From assembly GCA_023256355.1 (NCBI GenBank), contig JAGDXJ010000060.1, forward strand, positions 1 through 34,991: DNA of 34,991 nucleotides, read 5' to 3'. Shown here one piece after another: positions 19,800 through 29,051 of this stretch; positions within the stretch are counted from its first letter, which is position 1; each line of letters starts with the position of its first letter. The stretch is from Nitrososphaerales archaeon (GTDB lineage Archaea > Thermoproteota > Nitrososphaeria > Conexivisphaerales > UBA164). The translations under genes and the position numbers were made by a program. The notes under the pieces are model-generated. The model saw only the letters and a program-made list of their open reading frames with translations, was not told the origin of the DNA and did not search any database.

Positions 19800-21110
19800 T
19801 TATACAACCGCAGATGGCAGGACGAATTTTTCGTTTCCTTTATAGATGTAAAGATAGTTAAGCAGATCTTCTATCGATTTGTCCTTTTTGTCTAAAGGTT
19901 TGCCTTTGTATGTAAACTCCTCTATTTCCCCGGTTGAGCCGTTTACAACAAGCTTGTAGCCGTCCTTAAAAACAGCCTTTCTGGGAACATCATATAATTT
20001 CCGCGTTGCTTCATCTACCGCAATACCTTCTATATTGTCCTTTATTCCATAAGCTTCTGATATTATAAATTCTTCTTTTTTAAGTTCATAAATGCCTTCA
20101 GTAGCCATTTTTATAAAATCGTAAATGTTTGTTAAAGATAAAGAAGCTTTCTCTTTAGGCTTTTGACCTTTCGGATATTTTATTATCATTGGTATTTTTA
20201 CAAGCTCATCGTAGAGATATAACCCGTGGCCATAGAAGTTTTTTTCCTTTAAGGCTTGCCCATGATCTGAAGTCAATATTATGAGCGTATTATCATAGAC
20301 ATTTTTTATTACATCAAGAATTCTCTTAAAATAAAGATCTGCAACTTTAGACTGTTCAAAATATTCTTTTCTTATTCTGTTCATCAAGCTCTCGTTTATC
20401 TTTTTTATCCCAAAAAGGTCATTAAGATGAAATTGGTTAGTTGGATATTTTACGTCCGATGGATAAGGGTCGTGCATTTCCATAAAGTTTATGAAAACAA
20501 AGAAAGGCGTCTCGAGCGAGACTCTTCCCATTAACCAAGTTATCCAGTTTCCCCCTTTATCTACAGGATAATTAGAACTCAGTTTTATTCTATATTTACT
20601 AGCTTTATAAAAGCTGTAAAGTTCTTTAAACTTTCCTTTTTTCATTAGATTCATAATTATCTGAAATTTGGTTCTGCCATATGCTGTAGCTTCCTTTAAC
20701 GTTTCATCCTTTTCAGTAATGTCTATAAAAATATTAAAACCGGTATCCATTTTCGTAAAAGGAGATATCATGCCATTTGCTGATATACCAATCGTGTTAT
20801 ATCCTTTTTGCCTTAAATATTCGGCCAAAACTAAAGATGGAAGTTGCAATTCACCTTTGTTGAGCTTTAACGTAAGGTCGTTAACTTTTGTTTCAAAGCT
20901 TTCATGAATTTTGTGCTCGGATGGATATTTTCCGGTAAACAAAGATGCGTGTGATGGTAAGGTCCAAGAAGAGGGTGCAACTGCATCATAAACAACAGAA
21001 TCGGACGCAAATTTTTCTATATAAGGCGTAAAAACTCTCTCATTATAAGGATTTATAGCGTCAACTCTCATAGTATCCATTAAAACTATAAGTATGTTGG
21101 GCTGTTCCAT
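19800..21110 (-). CDS. alkaline phosphatase superfamily / sulfatase-like hydrolase or transferase with Thr at the nucleophile position
   Basis: NILIVLMDTMRVDAI, APSSWTLPSHASLFTGKYPSEHKI, TLIILTSDHGQALKEKNFYGHGLYLYDELVKIPMII. Confidence 0.85.
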   Translation of the reverse strand: MEQPNILIVLMDTMRVDAINPYNERVFTPYIEKFASDSVVYDAVAPSSWTLPSHASLFTGKYPSEHKIHESFETKVNDLTLKLNKGELQLPSLVLAEYLRQKGYNTIGISANGMISPFTKMDTGFNIFIDITEKDETLKEATAYGRTKFQIIMNLMKKGKFKELYSFYKASKYRIKLSSNYPVDKGGNWITWLMGRVSLETPFFVFINFMEMHDPYPSDVKYPTNQFHLNDLFGIKKINESLMNRIRKEYFEQSKVADLYFKRILDVIKNVYDNTLIILTSDHGQALKEKNFYGHGLYLYDELVKIPMIIKYPKGQKPKEKASLSLTNIYDFIKMATEGIYELKKEEFIISEAYGIKDNIEGIAVDEATRKLYDVPRKAVFKDGYKLVVNGSTGEIEEFTYKGKPLDKKDKSIEDLLNYLYIYKGNEKFVLPSAVV

Positions 21111-21200
21111 CTATGTTAATCGTGCATAATGCCAGAATTTAAACTTTGAATAAGGTTTTGAATGAAATTATGATTTTTTTACGATTAAAAAAACAAAGGT

Positions 21201-22373
21201 TTAGCTTGCCCCGTAAATTTCTTCTAAAATTCTCCATTCGGCTGTGGCAACAGATTCCCATTTATATTTAGAAGCGTACTCCTTGCCCTTTTTACCTAGT
21301 TCTACCCATTTTTCGTTTTTTAAAATACTTTGCGTTTCGGTAATCAATGATCCAACGTCTAAAGGTTTAACCTTTATAACCGCATCCGTTAAATAATTCA
21401 TCCGTATTGCCGGAATCGAGTACGAAACAACAGGGGTACCACACGATAAGGACTCTAAAACAACTAATGGAAATGCATCCAATCTTGTAGGGTAAACAAA
21501 AACTTTTGAGCTCTTTAATAATTCTGCGCTCTCTTTACTGGTTAGGTTCGTCATCAGCTTTACCCTATTTTTAAGACTGTTTTTTGTTAAATATTGGTTT
21601 ATTTCATTTTTTACAGTTTCAGAAGCGAAACCAGCAATCACTGCGTTCACATAAGTCATTTTCTTTACAACTTTCAGGAAGTCATAAATCCCTTTTTGAG
21701 GAATTAGTCTTGCGTAAAAAATCAAATCTATATTTTTATCAGTACCATCATAACATGTATCTACGCCGTTACCTGGTTTAACAGTGTATAAATTTAGATT
21801 GATTCCTATTTTTTTCATTTCATATCCAATCGATTCAGATACAGTGAGTAAAGGGCGTTTAAAAGCTAAAAACTGATAAATTAACAACCGTAAATAAGTT
21901 TTAATAGCCTTAGATTCGCCATAATTAAAAATAAACTTAAAGTTTTTTCTGAAGAGCTCATAACCATGACCCTCCTCAAATATCAAAGAGCCCACGCCAG
22001 GGGATAGTTGAAGCAATTGCGTCCATCTAATTCTTGAAAGCTGAAAAGCCAAAGGGAAATACTGATTTGTAAAAGGAAAATAGATGAAGTCCACGCCATA
22101 TTTTTTAATTTCTGATGACAAAATTGAACCGTATTTAAATATACCGTATACGCTTTTTATATAACCTTGTATAGGAGGCAACGCTACAGCGTTATCTAAA
22201 GTTTTAAGCATCTGTTCTTCTTTTAAAGCGGTAATTTTTGATCTAAAATTTTCAAGCTTATCCTTAGGCATCATAAAAATAAATCTTTTTGCAGGAAAAA
22301 GTGTTAAAGTCCTTTCTAAATGATTGACACCGCCGCCCAATTCATCAGAATAGGAAAATATGCCTATGACCAT
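21201..22373 (-). CDS. glycosyltransferase family 4
   Basis: GGGVNHLERTL, LIFYARLIPQKGIYDFLKVV, FVYPTRLDAFPLVVLESLSCGTPVVSYSIPAI. Confidence 0.88.
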   Translation of the reverse strand: MVIGIFSYSDELGGGVNHLERTLTLFPAKRFIFMMPKDKLENFRSKITALKEEQMLKTLDNAVALPPIQGYIKSVYGIFKYGSILSSEIKKYGVDFIYFPFTNQYFPLAFQLSRIRWTQLLQLSPGVGSLIFEEGHGYELFRKNFKFIFNYGESKAIKTYLRLLIYQFLAFKRPLLTVSESIGYEMKKIGINLNLYTVKPGNGVDTCYDGTDKNIDLIFYARLIPQKGIYDFLKVVKKMTYVNAVIAGFASETVKNEINQYLTKNSLKNRVKLMTNLTSKESAELLKSSKVFVYPTRLDAFPLVVLESLSCGTPVVSYSIPAIRMNYLTDAVIKVKPLDVGSLITETQSILKNEKWVELGKKGKEYASKYKWESVATAEWRILEEIYGAS

Positions 22374-22702
22374 AATATTTACTTTATATTAATGGTTCAT
22401 AAGTTTTTCAAACCCACAGGTATCTGAGTTATAAACCAGTACAGTGTAATATAGAATCCGATTTAAAATCTATTTTAATTTTAAATATATTACAAATAGG
22501 TTATAGTATGCACTTGCGACCAACTTACAGTTGCTGTTTATCACTGGATCTCCAAAATCATTTGGACATATATTTAATGATATTTATCGCCGTTAACAAT
22601 TTCATTTATATAGAGTAGTGTATTCTCTAAGCTTTTTATATTAAATTTGAAGAACTTAAGAGCGTTAAAGTTATAAGCTGAAAAGCGTATTTAAAGCGTA
22701 AA

Positions 22703-23623
22703 TTGAAAATTTCAGTAATTTCTCCTACATACAAAAGAGGCTGGAGCCTGCCTTATATGCTTAACAGTTTAAGAACTCAAACGTTAAAACCCGATGAAAT
22801 CATAATAGTGCTGAAAAGATCGGGCGACGAGTCTGAATCTGTCATCAAAAATTATAACGATCTGCCGATTAATGTAATAGTACAGAACGAGGGAAGAATC
22901 GTCCAGGCTTATGATATAGGTATTAGAAGCGCCAATGGAGATCTGTTACTTTTTATAGACGACGACGCCATAGCAGAACCTTCATGGGTGGAGAAATATG
23001 TTAATTTTTTTAATAGCGTTGAAGAAGTTGGCGGTGCTTCTGGAAACGTATATATAACAGAGATTGATGAATCTGGAAATCAGAAAGTAAAATATGAATA
23101 TTCTAATTTTCCAGATACGCGTAATGTCTTTTGGCGGAAACCCTTAAAAGGTTTAGAAAACTTTTGCGAAGGAATTTCTATTTCGGGGTTTAACTACAAG
23201 TATAAATGCAATGAGAAACTAAAATATTATAAATCAACTGCGTTAATTGGAGTCAATATGGCAATAAAAAAAGAGTCTATTAGCGGATTGAGCCTTTCTA
23301 GTTTATTTAAAAATAGTCATATTGGATTTCATTTTGAAAACTTTTTAGCGTATTATGTTATAACTAAAGGTTATTTTACCTATAAAATTATAAATAAGGA
23401 AATTTCTCCAACTGTTTTTCATATAGAAAATTTATCAACGACTAGATCCAAAGGTTGGAAGTTTGAATTCTGGAAACATTATGACATCGTTAAGCAGTTC
23501 CACAGGTTAAAAAAAATTAATGCAAACGTGTCATGGACCGCATATACTATGGCTTGCATAGCAACTTTAAGGAGACATCCTATTCCGAGGTTATTAGCTA
23601 CTGTTTATGCGCAATTTGTGTGA
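22703..23623 (+). CDS. glycosyltransferase family 2
   Basis: KISVISPTYKRGWSLPYMLNSLRTQTLKPDEIIIV, GDLLLFIDDDAIAEPSWVEKYVNFF; TTG start. Confidence 0.9.
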   Translation: MKISVISPTYKRGWSLPYMLNSLRTQTLKPDEIIIVLKRSGDESESVIKNYNDLPINVIVQNEGRIVQAYDIGIRSANGDLLLFIDDDAIAEPSWVEKYVNFFNSVEEVGGASGNVYITEIDESGNQKVKYEYSNFPDTRNVFWRKPLKGLENFCEGISISGFNYKYKCNEKLKYYKSTALIGVNMAIKKESISGLSLSSLFKNSHIGFHFENFLAYYVITKGYFTYKIINKEISPTVFHIENLSTTRSKGWKFEFWKHYDIVKQFHRLKKINANVSWTAYTMACIATLRRHPIPRLLATVYAQFV

Positions 23624-24741
23624 TACATCAATTTTAAAATAATTTCTTCATATTTTACGCCTTTTATATCTAAAGAATAATTTTCTGCTAACTTTCTTGC
23701 TTCTATGCTCATTGATTTGAGTAAAGTTGGATTGCGCTCAATATTTGTTAAAATTTTTTCGTAATCATTATCATTATCAGCAACAAAGCAGTTTGCCCCA
23801 TCAATCAATCCGGGTATCGACTCAGCAACTGCTTTGCTTAGTACTGGCACAACTCCACATGCCATAGCTTCAATAACTGCAATACTAAAGCCTTCATAAA
23901 CTGATGGAAAAATAAATATATCAGACGCCTGATAATATTCAATTAATAAATCTTCTTGTATGTAACCTAACAATTTGATGTTGCTAGAATTATAATAATG
24001 AGAAGTACCGCCTATTGCGATAAGATGTATATCCTCATGCGCTTTAATTAAACTTATAACAAAATCCAGCCTTTTTCTTTTTGCATCTACACCAACCCAA
24101 ATGGCATAAATTTTGTTTTGATCTAATCCCAATTTACTTCTCTTTAAAGTTTTGTTAGCTGGTATATACCTATCGGTATCTACAAAATTTTCGATGACTA
24201 TTATATCGTTCCTTTTGCTTACCTTTTTTATATATTTCAACAAACTGGGTGACACTGAAGTTACCACGCTTGAGCGCCTTGATCCAAAAATTTCTAACCA
24301 ACCCTTTATTGTAAGGCTAATTTTTCCTATAAGGCTTAACTCTCTTTTTTTAAATGCAAGCAAAGAACTTCCGTGCCAAGTCATTATGGTTTTTATTCCT
24401 TTTATAGTTGTAATAAAAGCTCCATTATCCCCGTTTATATGATATAAATCAAAATTATTCCTGTTTTTCAAAACATAAAAATAAATCCATAAATTGTAAA
24501 TTATTTTGTTTAAAAAACTTGGAAAACCTTGGAAAACCTTGGAACCTAAACCTATCTTGTTAATTTTATGCGGTAATGATTTTAGCCTCTTGTTCTTATT
24601 GTAACTTTTATTATATAAAAATGTGATAGAAAATCCTTTTCTACTTAAAAAATGTGAAAGATTTAAAGCAAATGTTTCTAACCCTCCCCCTGCTTCAGGA
24701 TCATCATATACGATTTCTAAAATTTTTATCAATAGCCACAT
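23605..24741 (-). CDS. glycosyltransferase family 4
   Basis: DDPEAGGGLETFALNLSHFLSRKGFSITFLY, DIFIFPSVYEGFSIAVIEAMACGVVPVLSKAVAESIP. Confidence 0.88.
   Translation of the reverse strand: MWLLIKILEIVYDDPEAGGGLETFALNLSHFLSRKGFSITFLYNKSYNKNKRLKSLPHKINKIGLGSKVFQGFPSFLNKIIYNLWIYFYVLKNRNNFDLYHINGDNGAFITTIKGIKTIMTWHGSSLLAFKKRELSLIGKISLTIKGWLEIFGSRRSSVVTSVSPSLLKYIKKVSKRNDIIVIENFVDTDRYIPANKTLKRSKLGLDQNKIYAIWVGVDAKRKRLDFVISLIKAHEDIHLIAIGGTSHYYNSSNIKLLGYIQEDLLIEYYQASDIFIFPSVYEGFSIAVIEAMACGVVPVLSKAVAESIPGLIDGANCFVADNDNDYEKILTNIERNPTLLKSMSIEARKLAENYSLDIKGVKYEEIILKLMYHTNCA
24515..24544. repeat. three tandem 10 bp repeats (AAACTTGGAA/AACCTTGGAA/AACCTTGGAA) inside a GT4 gene
   Basis: Read directly; unit length is not a multiple of 3. 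Confidence 0.85.
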
Positions 24742-24794
24742 ATATGTAAAATGTATTTAAAAAGTTATTTAATCTTAATTTCTTTATAAATTTA

Positions 24795-26321
24795 AAACCT
24801 TAACTCCGCAAAAATTTAGGGTATAATAGGTTAAATTTTAAGTTTATAATTTATGAAATATAGCAAGATAGAAAAGTTGATTAGGGAGATATGTATACCC
24901 TAATAGGGTATACATTTGGAAGACTGATAAAGGACGTTCTGAAAAATGAAAGGGCTAAAAGAGGTATACCTATTGAGGTCAAGAAGATAGGTGGCAATTA
25001 TTTCGCTTATAAATCAACAACAGTCTGGGACAAAGAAAAGAAGAAGAGGAAGAAGGTATCAGTGTACATTGGCAGGATAATTGAAAACGGAATAGATCAA
25101 GGGAGCTCAAGGTCTATATTTGAATACGGTAACGCAAGGCTTGTCTGGGAGATACTTGAAGAGGTTATGCCATACCTGAAAAGGTCATTTCCAGATGACT
25201 ACAACGAAATAATGGCGATGGCGGCTGTAAGGGTTATACACCATGTGCCCATTAGGCTTATGAAGAGCTCATGGGAAAAGCTGTACGTTTCTCAGAAGGT
25301 TGATGCTTCACTTTCTCCTAACACAGTCTCTGAAAAGCTGAAAAGGATAGGGTCTGATTACACAGCACAGGCAGAGTTTTTCATGCGTTTGATGAAAGAT
25401 AGCAAATACCTCATATTTGACCTCAGCTCTATCTTCTCAAGGTCAGAGAACCTTAACATGGCTGAAAAAGGATATAACAAGGATGACCTTTACTTAAAGC
25501 AGGTCAACTTTCTGCTTATGTTTTCTCACGACAGGAAAGTTCCTGTAATGATAAAGGCCTTGCCCGGGTCTGTTAGAGATGTAAAGGCCATAAAGGACGT
25601 AATGGATGAATACGATCTTAAAGGATGCACGCTTATAATGGACAGGGGCTTAGCGTCCATAGAGCTTGCAAGAGAGCTAAACAGTAATGGAATCGCATTC
25701 GTTTTCCCTCTCAGGAGGAATTCTTTGATGATAGACTATAGCATGAAGCTTGAACTTAGCTTCATGTACAGAGATAGGGGAATAAACTGCGGAAGGAAGA
25801 AGGTTGAAGAAGGAATATTCCTGTACATCTACGAAGACACTAAGCTGAGGTACGAAGAGGAAACAAACTTCATATCGATGGTTGAAAACAAAGAAAAAAG
25901 AAGGGATGAGCTTGAACAGGAGAGGATAAAGTTCGGAAAAATTTCTCTGCTATCAAACATTGACTCTGATCCAAAGCGCGTTTATGGGCTTTGGAAGGAG
26001 AGGGAAAAAGTGGAACAGGCTTTTGATGCAATGAAGAACGAGCTCGAGAACGACAAATCTTACCTTTCTGACTACGATGCAGTAAGGGGATACTTCTTTG
26101 TATCCTTTATATCGCTGTACGTTTATTTCAGGATACTTGAAATCATAAGGGAGAAAAGGCTTACTGGAAAGGTATCGGTTAATGAAGTGCTGTTCGAGCT
26201 CTCAAAGGTCTATACCATAAATTCCAAGAAGCTAAGCACTGTACCAGCAGGAGTGATCAGGCTTGTTAATGAGCTTGGATTGAACGGACTTATTCCCTAA
26301 AATATTGCGAAGTTAAGGTTT
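24795..26321 (+). mobile_element. insertion sequence, IS1634/IS4-type, with ~32 bp imperfect terminal inverted repeats
   Basis: AAACCTTAACTCCGCAAAAATTTAGGGTATAA (24795-24826) versus reverse complement of 26290-26321 (AAACCTTAACTTCGCAATATTTTAGGGAATAA), 4 mismatches; encloses the transposase ORF. Confidence 0.88.
24891..26300 (+). CDS. DDE transposase, IS1634/IS4-like
   Basis: LIFDLSSIFSRSENLNMAEKGYNKDD, TLIMDRGLASIELARELNSNGIAFVFPLRRNS, YREK-like LWKEREKVEQAFDAMKNEL. Confidence 0.9.
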   Translation: MYTLIGYTFGRLIKDVLKNERAKRGIPIEVKKIGGNYFAYKSTTVWDKEKKKRKKVSVYIGRIIENGIDQGSSRSIFEYGNARLVWEILEEVMPYLKRSFPDDYNEIMAMAAVRVIHHVPIRLMKSSWEKLYVSQKVDASLSPNTVSEKLKRIGSDYTAQAEFFMRLMKDSKYLIFDLSSIFSRSENLNMAEKGYNKDDLYLKQVNFLLMFSHDRKVPVMIKALPGSVRDVKAIKDVMDEYDLKGCTLIMDRGLASIELARELNSNGIAFVFPLRRNSLMIDYSMKLELSFMYRDRGINCGRKKVEEGIFLYIYEDTKLRYEEETNFISMVENKEKRRDELEQERIKFGKISLLSNIDSDPKRVYGLWKEREKVEQAFDAMKNELENDKSYLSDYDAVRGYFFVSFISLYVYFRILEIIREKRLTGKVSVNEVLFELSKVYTINSKKLSTVPAGVIRLVNELGLNGLIP

Positions 26322-26503
26322 AAAAAATAAAATTTTTTGTATCGACTAAATTATCATTTAGAAATTGATTGCTAATATAAATGCCTTATATTAGCATCTT
26401 TTATTTTTTTAACAAAAACCTTTTGTCTGCCATAAAGAAGCTTCCTTTCTTACTAACCTTTTAACTTCATTAAACTTATTAATTAAACCAAATTATTTTA
26501 TCT

Positions 26504-27499
26504 ATGCAATACAAAATTAAAGGAAAAAACCTTGAAGATTTAAACATACTTGTAACAGGTGGTGCTGGCGTAATAGGAAGCGCTATTGTCAAAAGACTAC
26601 CAGGAAAGATCACCGTGCTTGATAACCTGAGTTCAAGCACAACAGATAATATAAAAGAGCTCATTAATGAAGGAAAAATAAATTTTATAAAAGGAGATAT
26701 AGAAAATTTTGAAGCTGTCAACGAAGCTAGTAAAGGAAAGGACATTATATTCCATCTTGCAGCAAACGCAGATATAAGGTATAATGAAAGTAAGCCAACC
26801 AACATCGATCTTAAAGTTAACACAGTGGGAACATATAACGTCTTAGAAGCCATGAGAAAAAACGATGTGGACCTGATCGTTTTTACCTCTTCATCTTCAG
26901 TATATGGCTATGCTGAAAAGATCCCTACCCCTGAAACATATGGACCACTTTTCCCTGAATCCCTTTATGCTGCTTCTAAGCTTGGCGCTGAAAGCTTTAT
27001 ATCGGCTTTTTCAAAAATGTTTGGGTTTTCTGCATATATATTTAGGTTAGCTAACATAGTTGCTCCAGCTTATAGAAGCATAGGAAAAAACGTTATACCA
27101 GATCTTATCTTTAAGCTTCTTAAAGACCCCAATAACCTTCAAATTCTAGGCAACGGAAAGCAAGAAAAATCTTACCTTTATGTAGATGATTGCATAGACG
27201 GTATGATTTACCTATCTGACAGATCGCCAAAAGATTTAGATGTTTTTAACCTTGGGAATGTTGACAGCATAACGGTTGATAAAATAGCAAGGATAATCGT
27301 GGAAGAAATGGGACTTAAAGAAGTAAAGTTCCACTATACTGGAGGAGAAAGAGGATGGAAAGGGGACGTTCCAAAAACAGTGCTAGACATAAGCAAAGCC
27401 CTTTCCTTTGGCTGGAAACCCACTCTTAATTCGGCTGAAGCAGTAAGGAAATCAGCGAGAGAAATAATAAAAAGAATAAAAAATCTTTCTCGTTTTTGA
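26504..27499 (+). CDS. NAD-dependent epimerase/dehydratase (GalE-like extended SDR)
   Basis: ILVTGGAGVIGSAIVKRL, FHLAANADIRYNESKPTNIDLKVNTVGTYNVLEAM, SSSVYG, YAASKLGAE, GNGKQEKSYLYVDDCIDGM. Confidence 0.92.
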   Translation: MQYKIKGKNLEDLNILVTGGAGVIGSAIVKRLPGKITVLDNLSSSTTDNIKELINEGKINFIKGDIENFEAVNEASKGKDIIFHLAANADIRYNESKPTNIDLKVNTVGTYNVLEAMRKNDVDLIVFTSSSSVYGYAEKIPTPETYGPLFPESLYAASKLGAESFISAFSKMFGFSAYIFRLANIVAPAYRSIGKNVIPDLIFKLLKDPNNLQILGNGKQEKSYLYVDDCIDGMIYLSDRSPKDLDVFNLGNVDSITVDKIARIIVEEMGLKEVKFHYTGGERGWKGDVPKTVLDISKALSFGWKPTLNSAEAVRKSAREIIKRIKNLSRF

Positions 27500-28111
27500 A
27501 CATGACTTAAATCAGTATAAATTTTAAAAAGCTTATATGCAAAGCTTGATTTTTTTAAAATGTTGATGGATAAAGATAAAAAACTCACGGTTAATGGTCA
27601 GGGAACAATCAAAAAATACTTATTTGATGATATAAGGCTCGTACGAGACGGTAAGAAAAAAATTCTGAAAGTTTCTGAACCATTTAAGAGCGTACCGCCT
27701 TCAATCAAGATAGCAACGATTCCGACAAAACGGGTTAATGAAGTTGTGAAGTTTTATAAAGGGAAGCTCAATGAAGTGATCCTTGCAGATGAAGATAACC
27801 CAGTAAGCTTAGGTGGAGGTTTCGTCCAGATCGATGGTCAGGACGTGCTTTTTGTAAAAAGAGATCTTAACGCCATCAGAAAGCCGGGGCTTCTTGACAT
27901 TTCTGCGGGGCTTTTCGATGAAATCTTCAGAAATCCTGTAGAGATGATGGTGTCAGAGACTGCAGAAATAGTTAGACGTCAAGGCGAAGATTTTATTCTA
28001 CCAGTTCCAGAAGAAAATGCAATAAAAAGCGACTACATAGAAACTTTAAAGAAAGAGTTTAAAAAATCTCTAGATTCTTTAAAAGTTTCTGGCAGAGTCA
28101 GAGAGGTTAAA
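27368..28111 (+). repeat. 744 bp direct repeat, copy 1 (partner 30109-30852)
   Basis: Near-identical, constant offset 2741 with no indels noticed; the 184 shared aa of the Nudix-like ORF are identical. Confidence 0.95.
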
Positions 28112-28117
28112 TGGTAA
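27560..28117 (+). pseudogene. 3'-truncated copy of the Nudix-like gene at 30301-31251
   Basis: 184 identical N-terminal residues, then divergence at 28112 and immediate stop. Confidence 0.92.
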
Positions 28118-28301
28118 ACCAATAGAGTTATGAAACTATGTGAAAATTATCTAAACAATTCATATTTTTAAAAATCTAAATCAAATATAATTTGCTTTGC
28201 ATTTTATATTTCTATAAATTCTGGTTGTTGTAATAGTTGATAGGTTATAATGAATTTTCATACAGTCTCATAAGCGTCTTGATGTTACAATCGAATTTAT
28301 C

Positions 28302-28483
28302 CCTGTTTTTCAAAACATAAAAATAAATTCAGAAATTGTAAATTATTTTCGTTTATAAACTTGGAAAACTTTTGAACCTAAACCTATCCTGTTAATTTTA
28401 TGCGGTAATGATTTTAGCCTTTTGTTCTTATTGTAACTTTTATTATATGCAAATGTGACAGAAAATCCTTTTCTACTTAAAAA
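28302..28483 (-). pseudogene. internal fragment of a GT4 gene homologous to 24460-24651
   Basis: Extended nucleotide similarity (ctgtttttcaaaacataaaaataaat..., gttaattttatgcggtaatgattttagcc, gaaaatccttttctactta) with frameshifting differences. Confidence 0.85.
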
Positions 28484-28487
28484 CTAG

Positions 28488-28909
28488 CCCCATCCGGCTC
28501 TATTACTGAATTTTCTTTAACTCTTTTATCCAGCTTTATCACGCTCCTAATACCCTGCACGAACTTGCGGATCGTGCTCTTCGGTACTTCAACGTTTGTA
28601 ATTTTCTTTAACATCTTACTGGTTTCCATCATAAGATGCAACATATGCAATATCCGCTAACATTACCTTAAGTTCCCTTGAATACTTCTGCTTAGTTATT
28701 CCGAGAACATCGAGCAAGGGCGAAGCTATCCTGCCATCTTTGTGCAGCTTTACAATTTTTAAAATTACAGATCCTATGCTTTTTACAAGCTCCCTTTCGT
28801 AATACCCAGATTTTCTGTACCATCTGCTCATCATGTATTCAACTATCTGCTCCTGAATTTCTTCAATTCTTTCCTTAAGTCTCAGTGCAGATTCTATCCT
28901 TTCTGCTTA
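28488..28909 (-). pseudogene. truncated, frameshifted transposase N-terminal remnant (ISLre2/UPF0236/ISH6-like)
   Basis: Minus-strand AERIESALRLKERIEEIQEQIVEYMMSRWYRKSGYYERELVKSIGSVILKIVKLHKDGRIASPLLDVLGITKQKYSRELKVMLADIAYVASYDGNQ, then in another frame MLKKITNVEVPKSTIRKFVQGIRSVIKLDKRVKENSVIEPDGA. Confidence 0.6.
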
Positions 28910-29051
28910 AATTATAGCGATAAGGTCTATATCTTTACATTTTTACATCTAACACTGGCTTGTTCCTTGCCTAACCCGTCACTAAAAGGTGTTAAAATAT
29001 TAAAAAGCTGTAAAAAATAAATATAATGATTGATTTAATTAGATTATAAAA

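Noticed and set aside
24785-26330. Target-site duplication of the IS1634/IS4-like element
   Set aside because: Flanks are A/T-rich (tttaaa / aaaaaataaa), so no TSD can be assigned reliably by eye
27334-27588. Two near-identical minus-strand ORFs (27334-27588 and 30033-30329)
   Set aside because: Antisense of the duplicated epimerase/Nudix-like junction; similarity reflects the 744 bp DNA repeat, not a gene family
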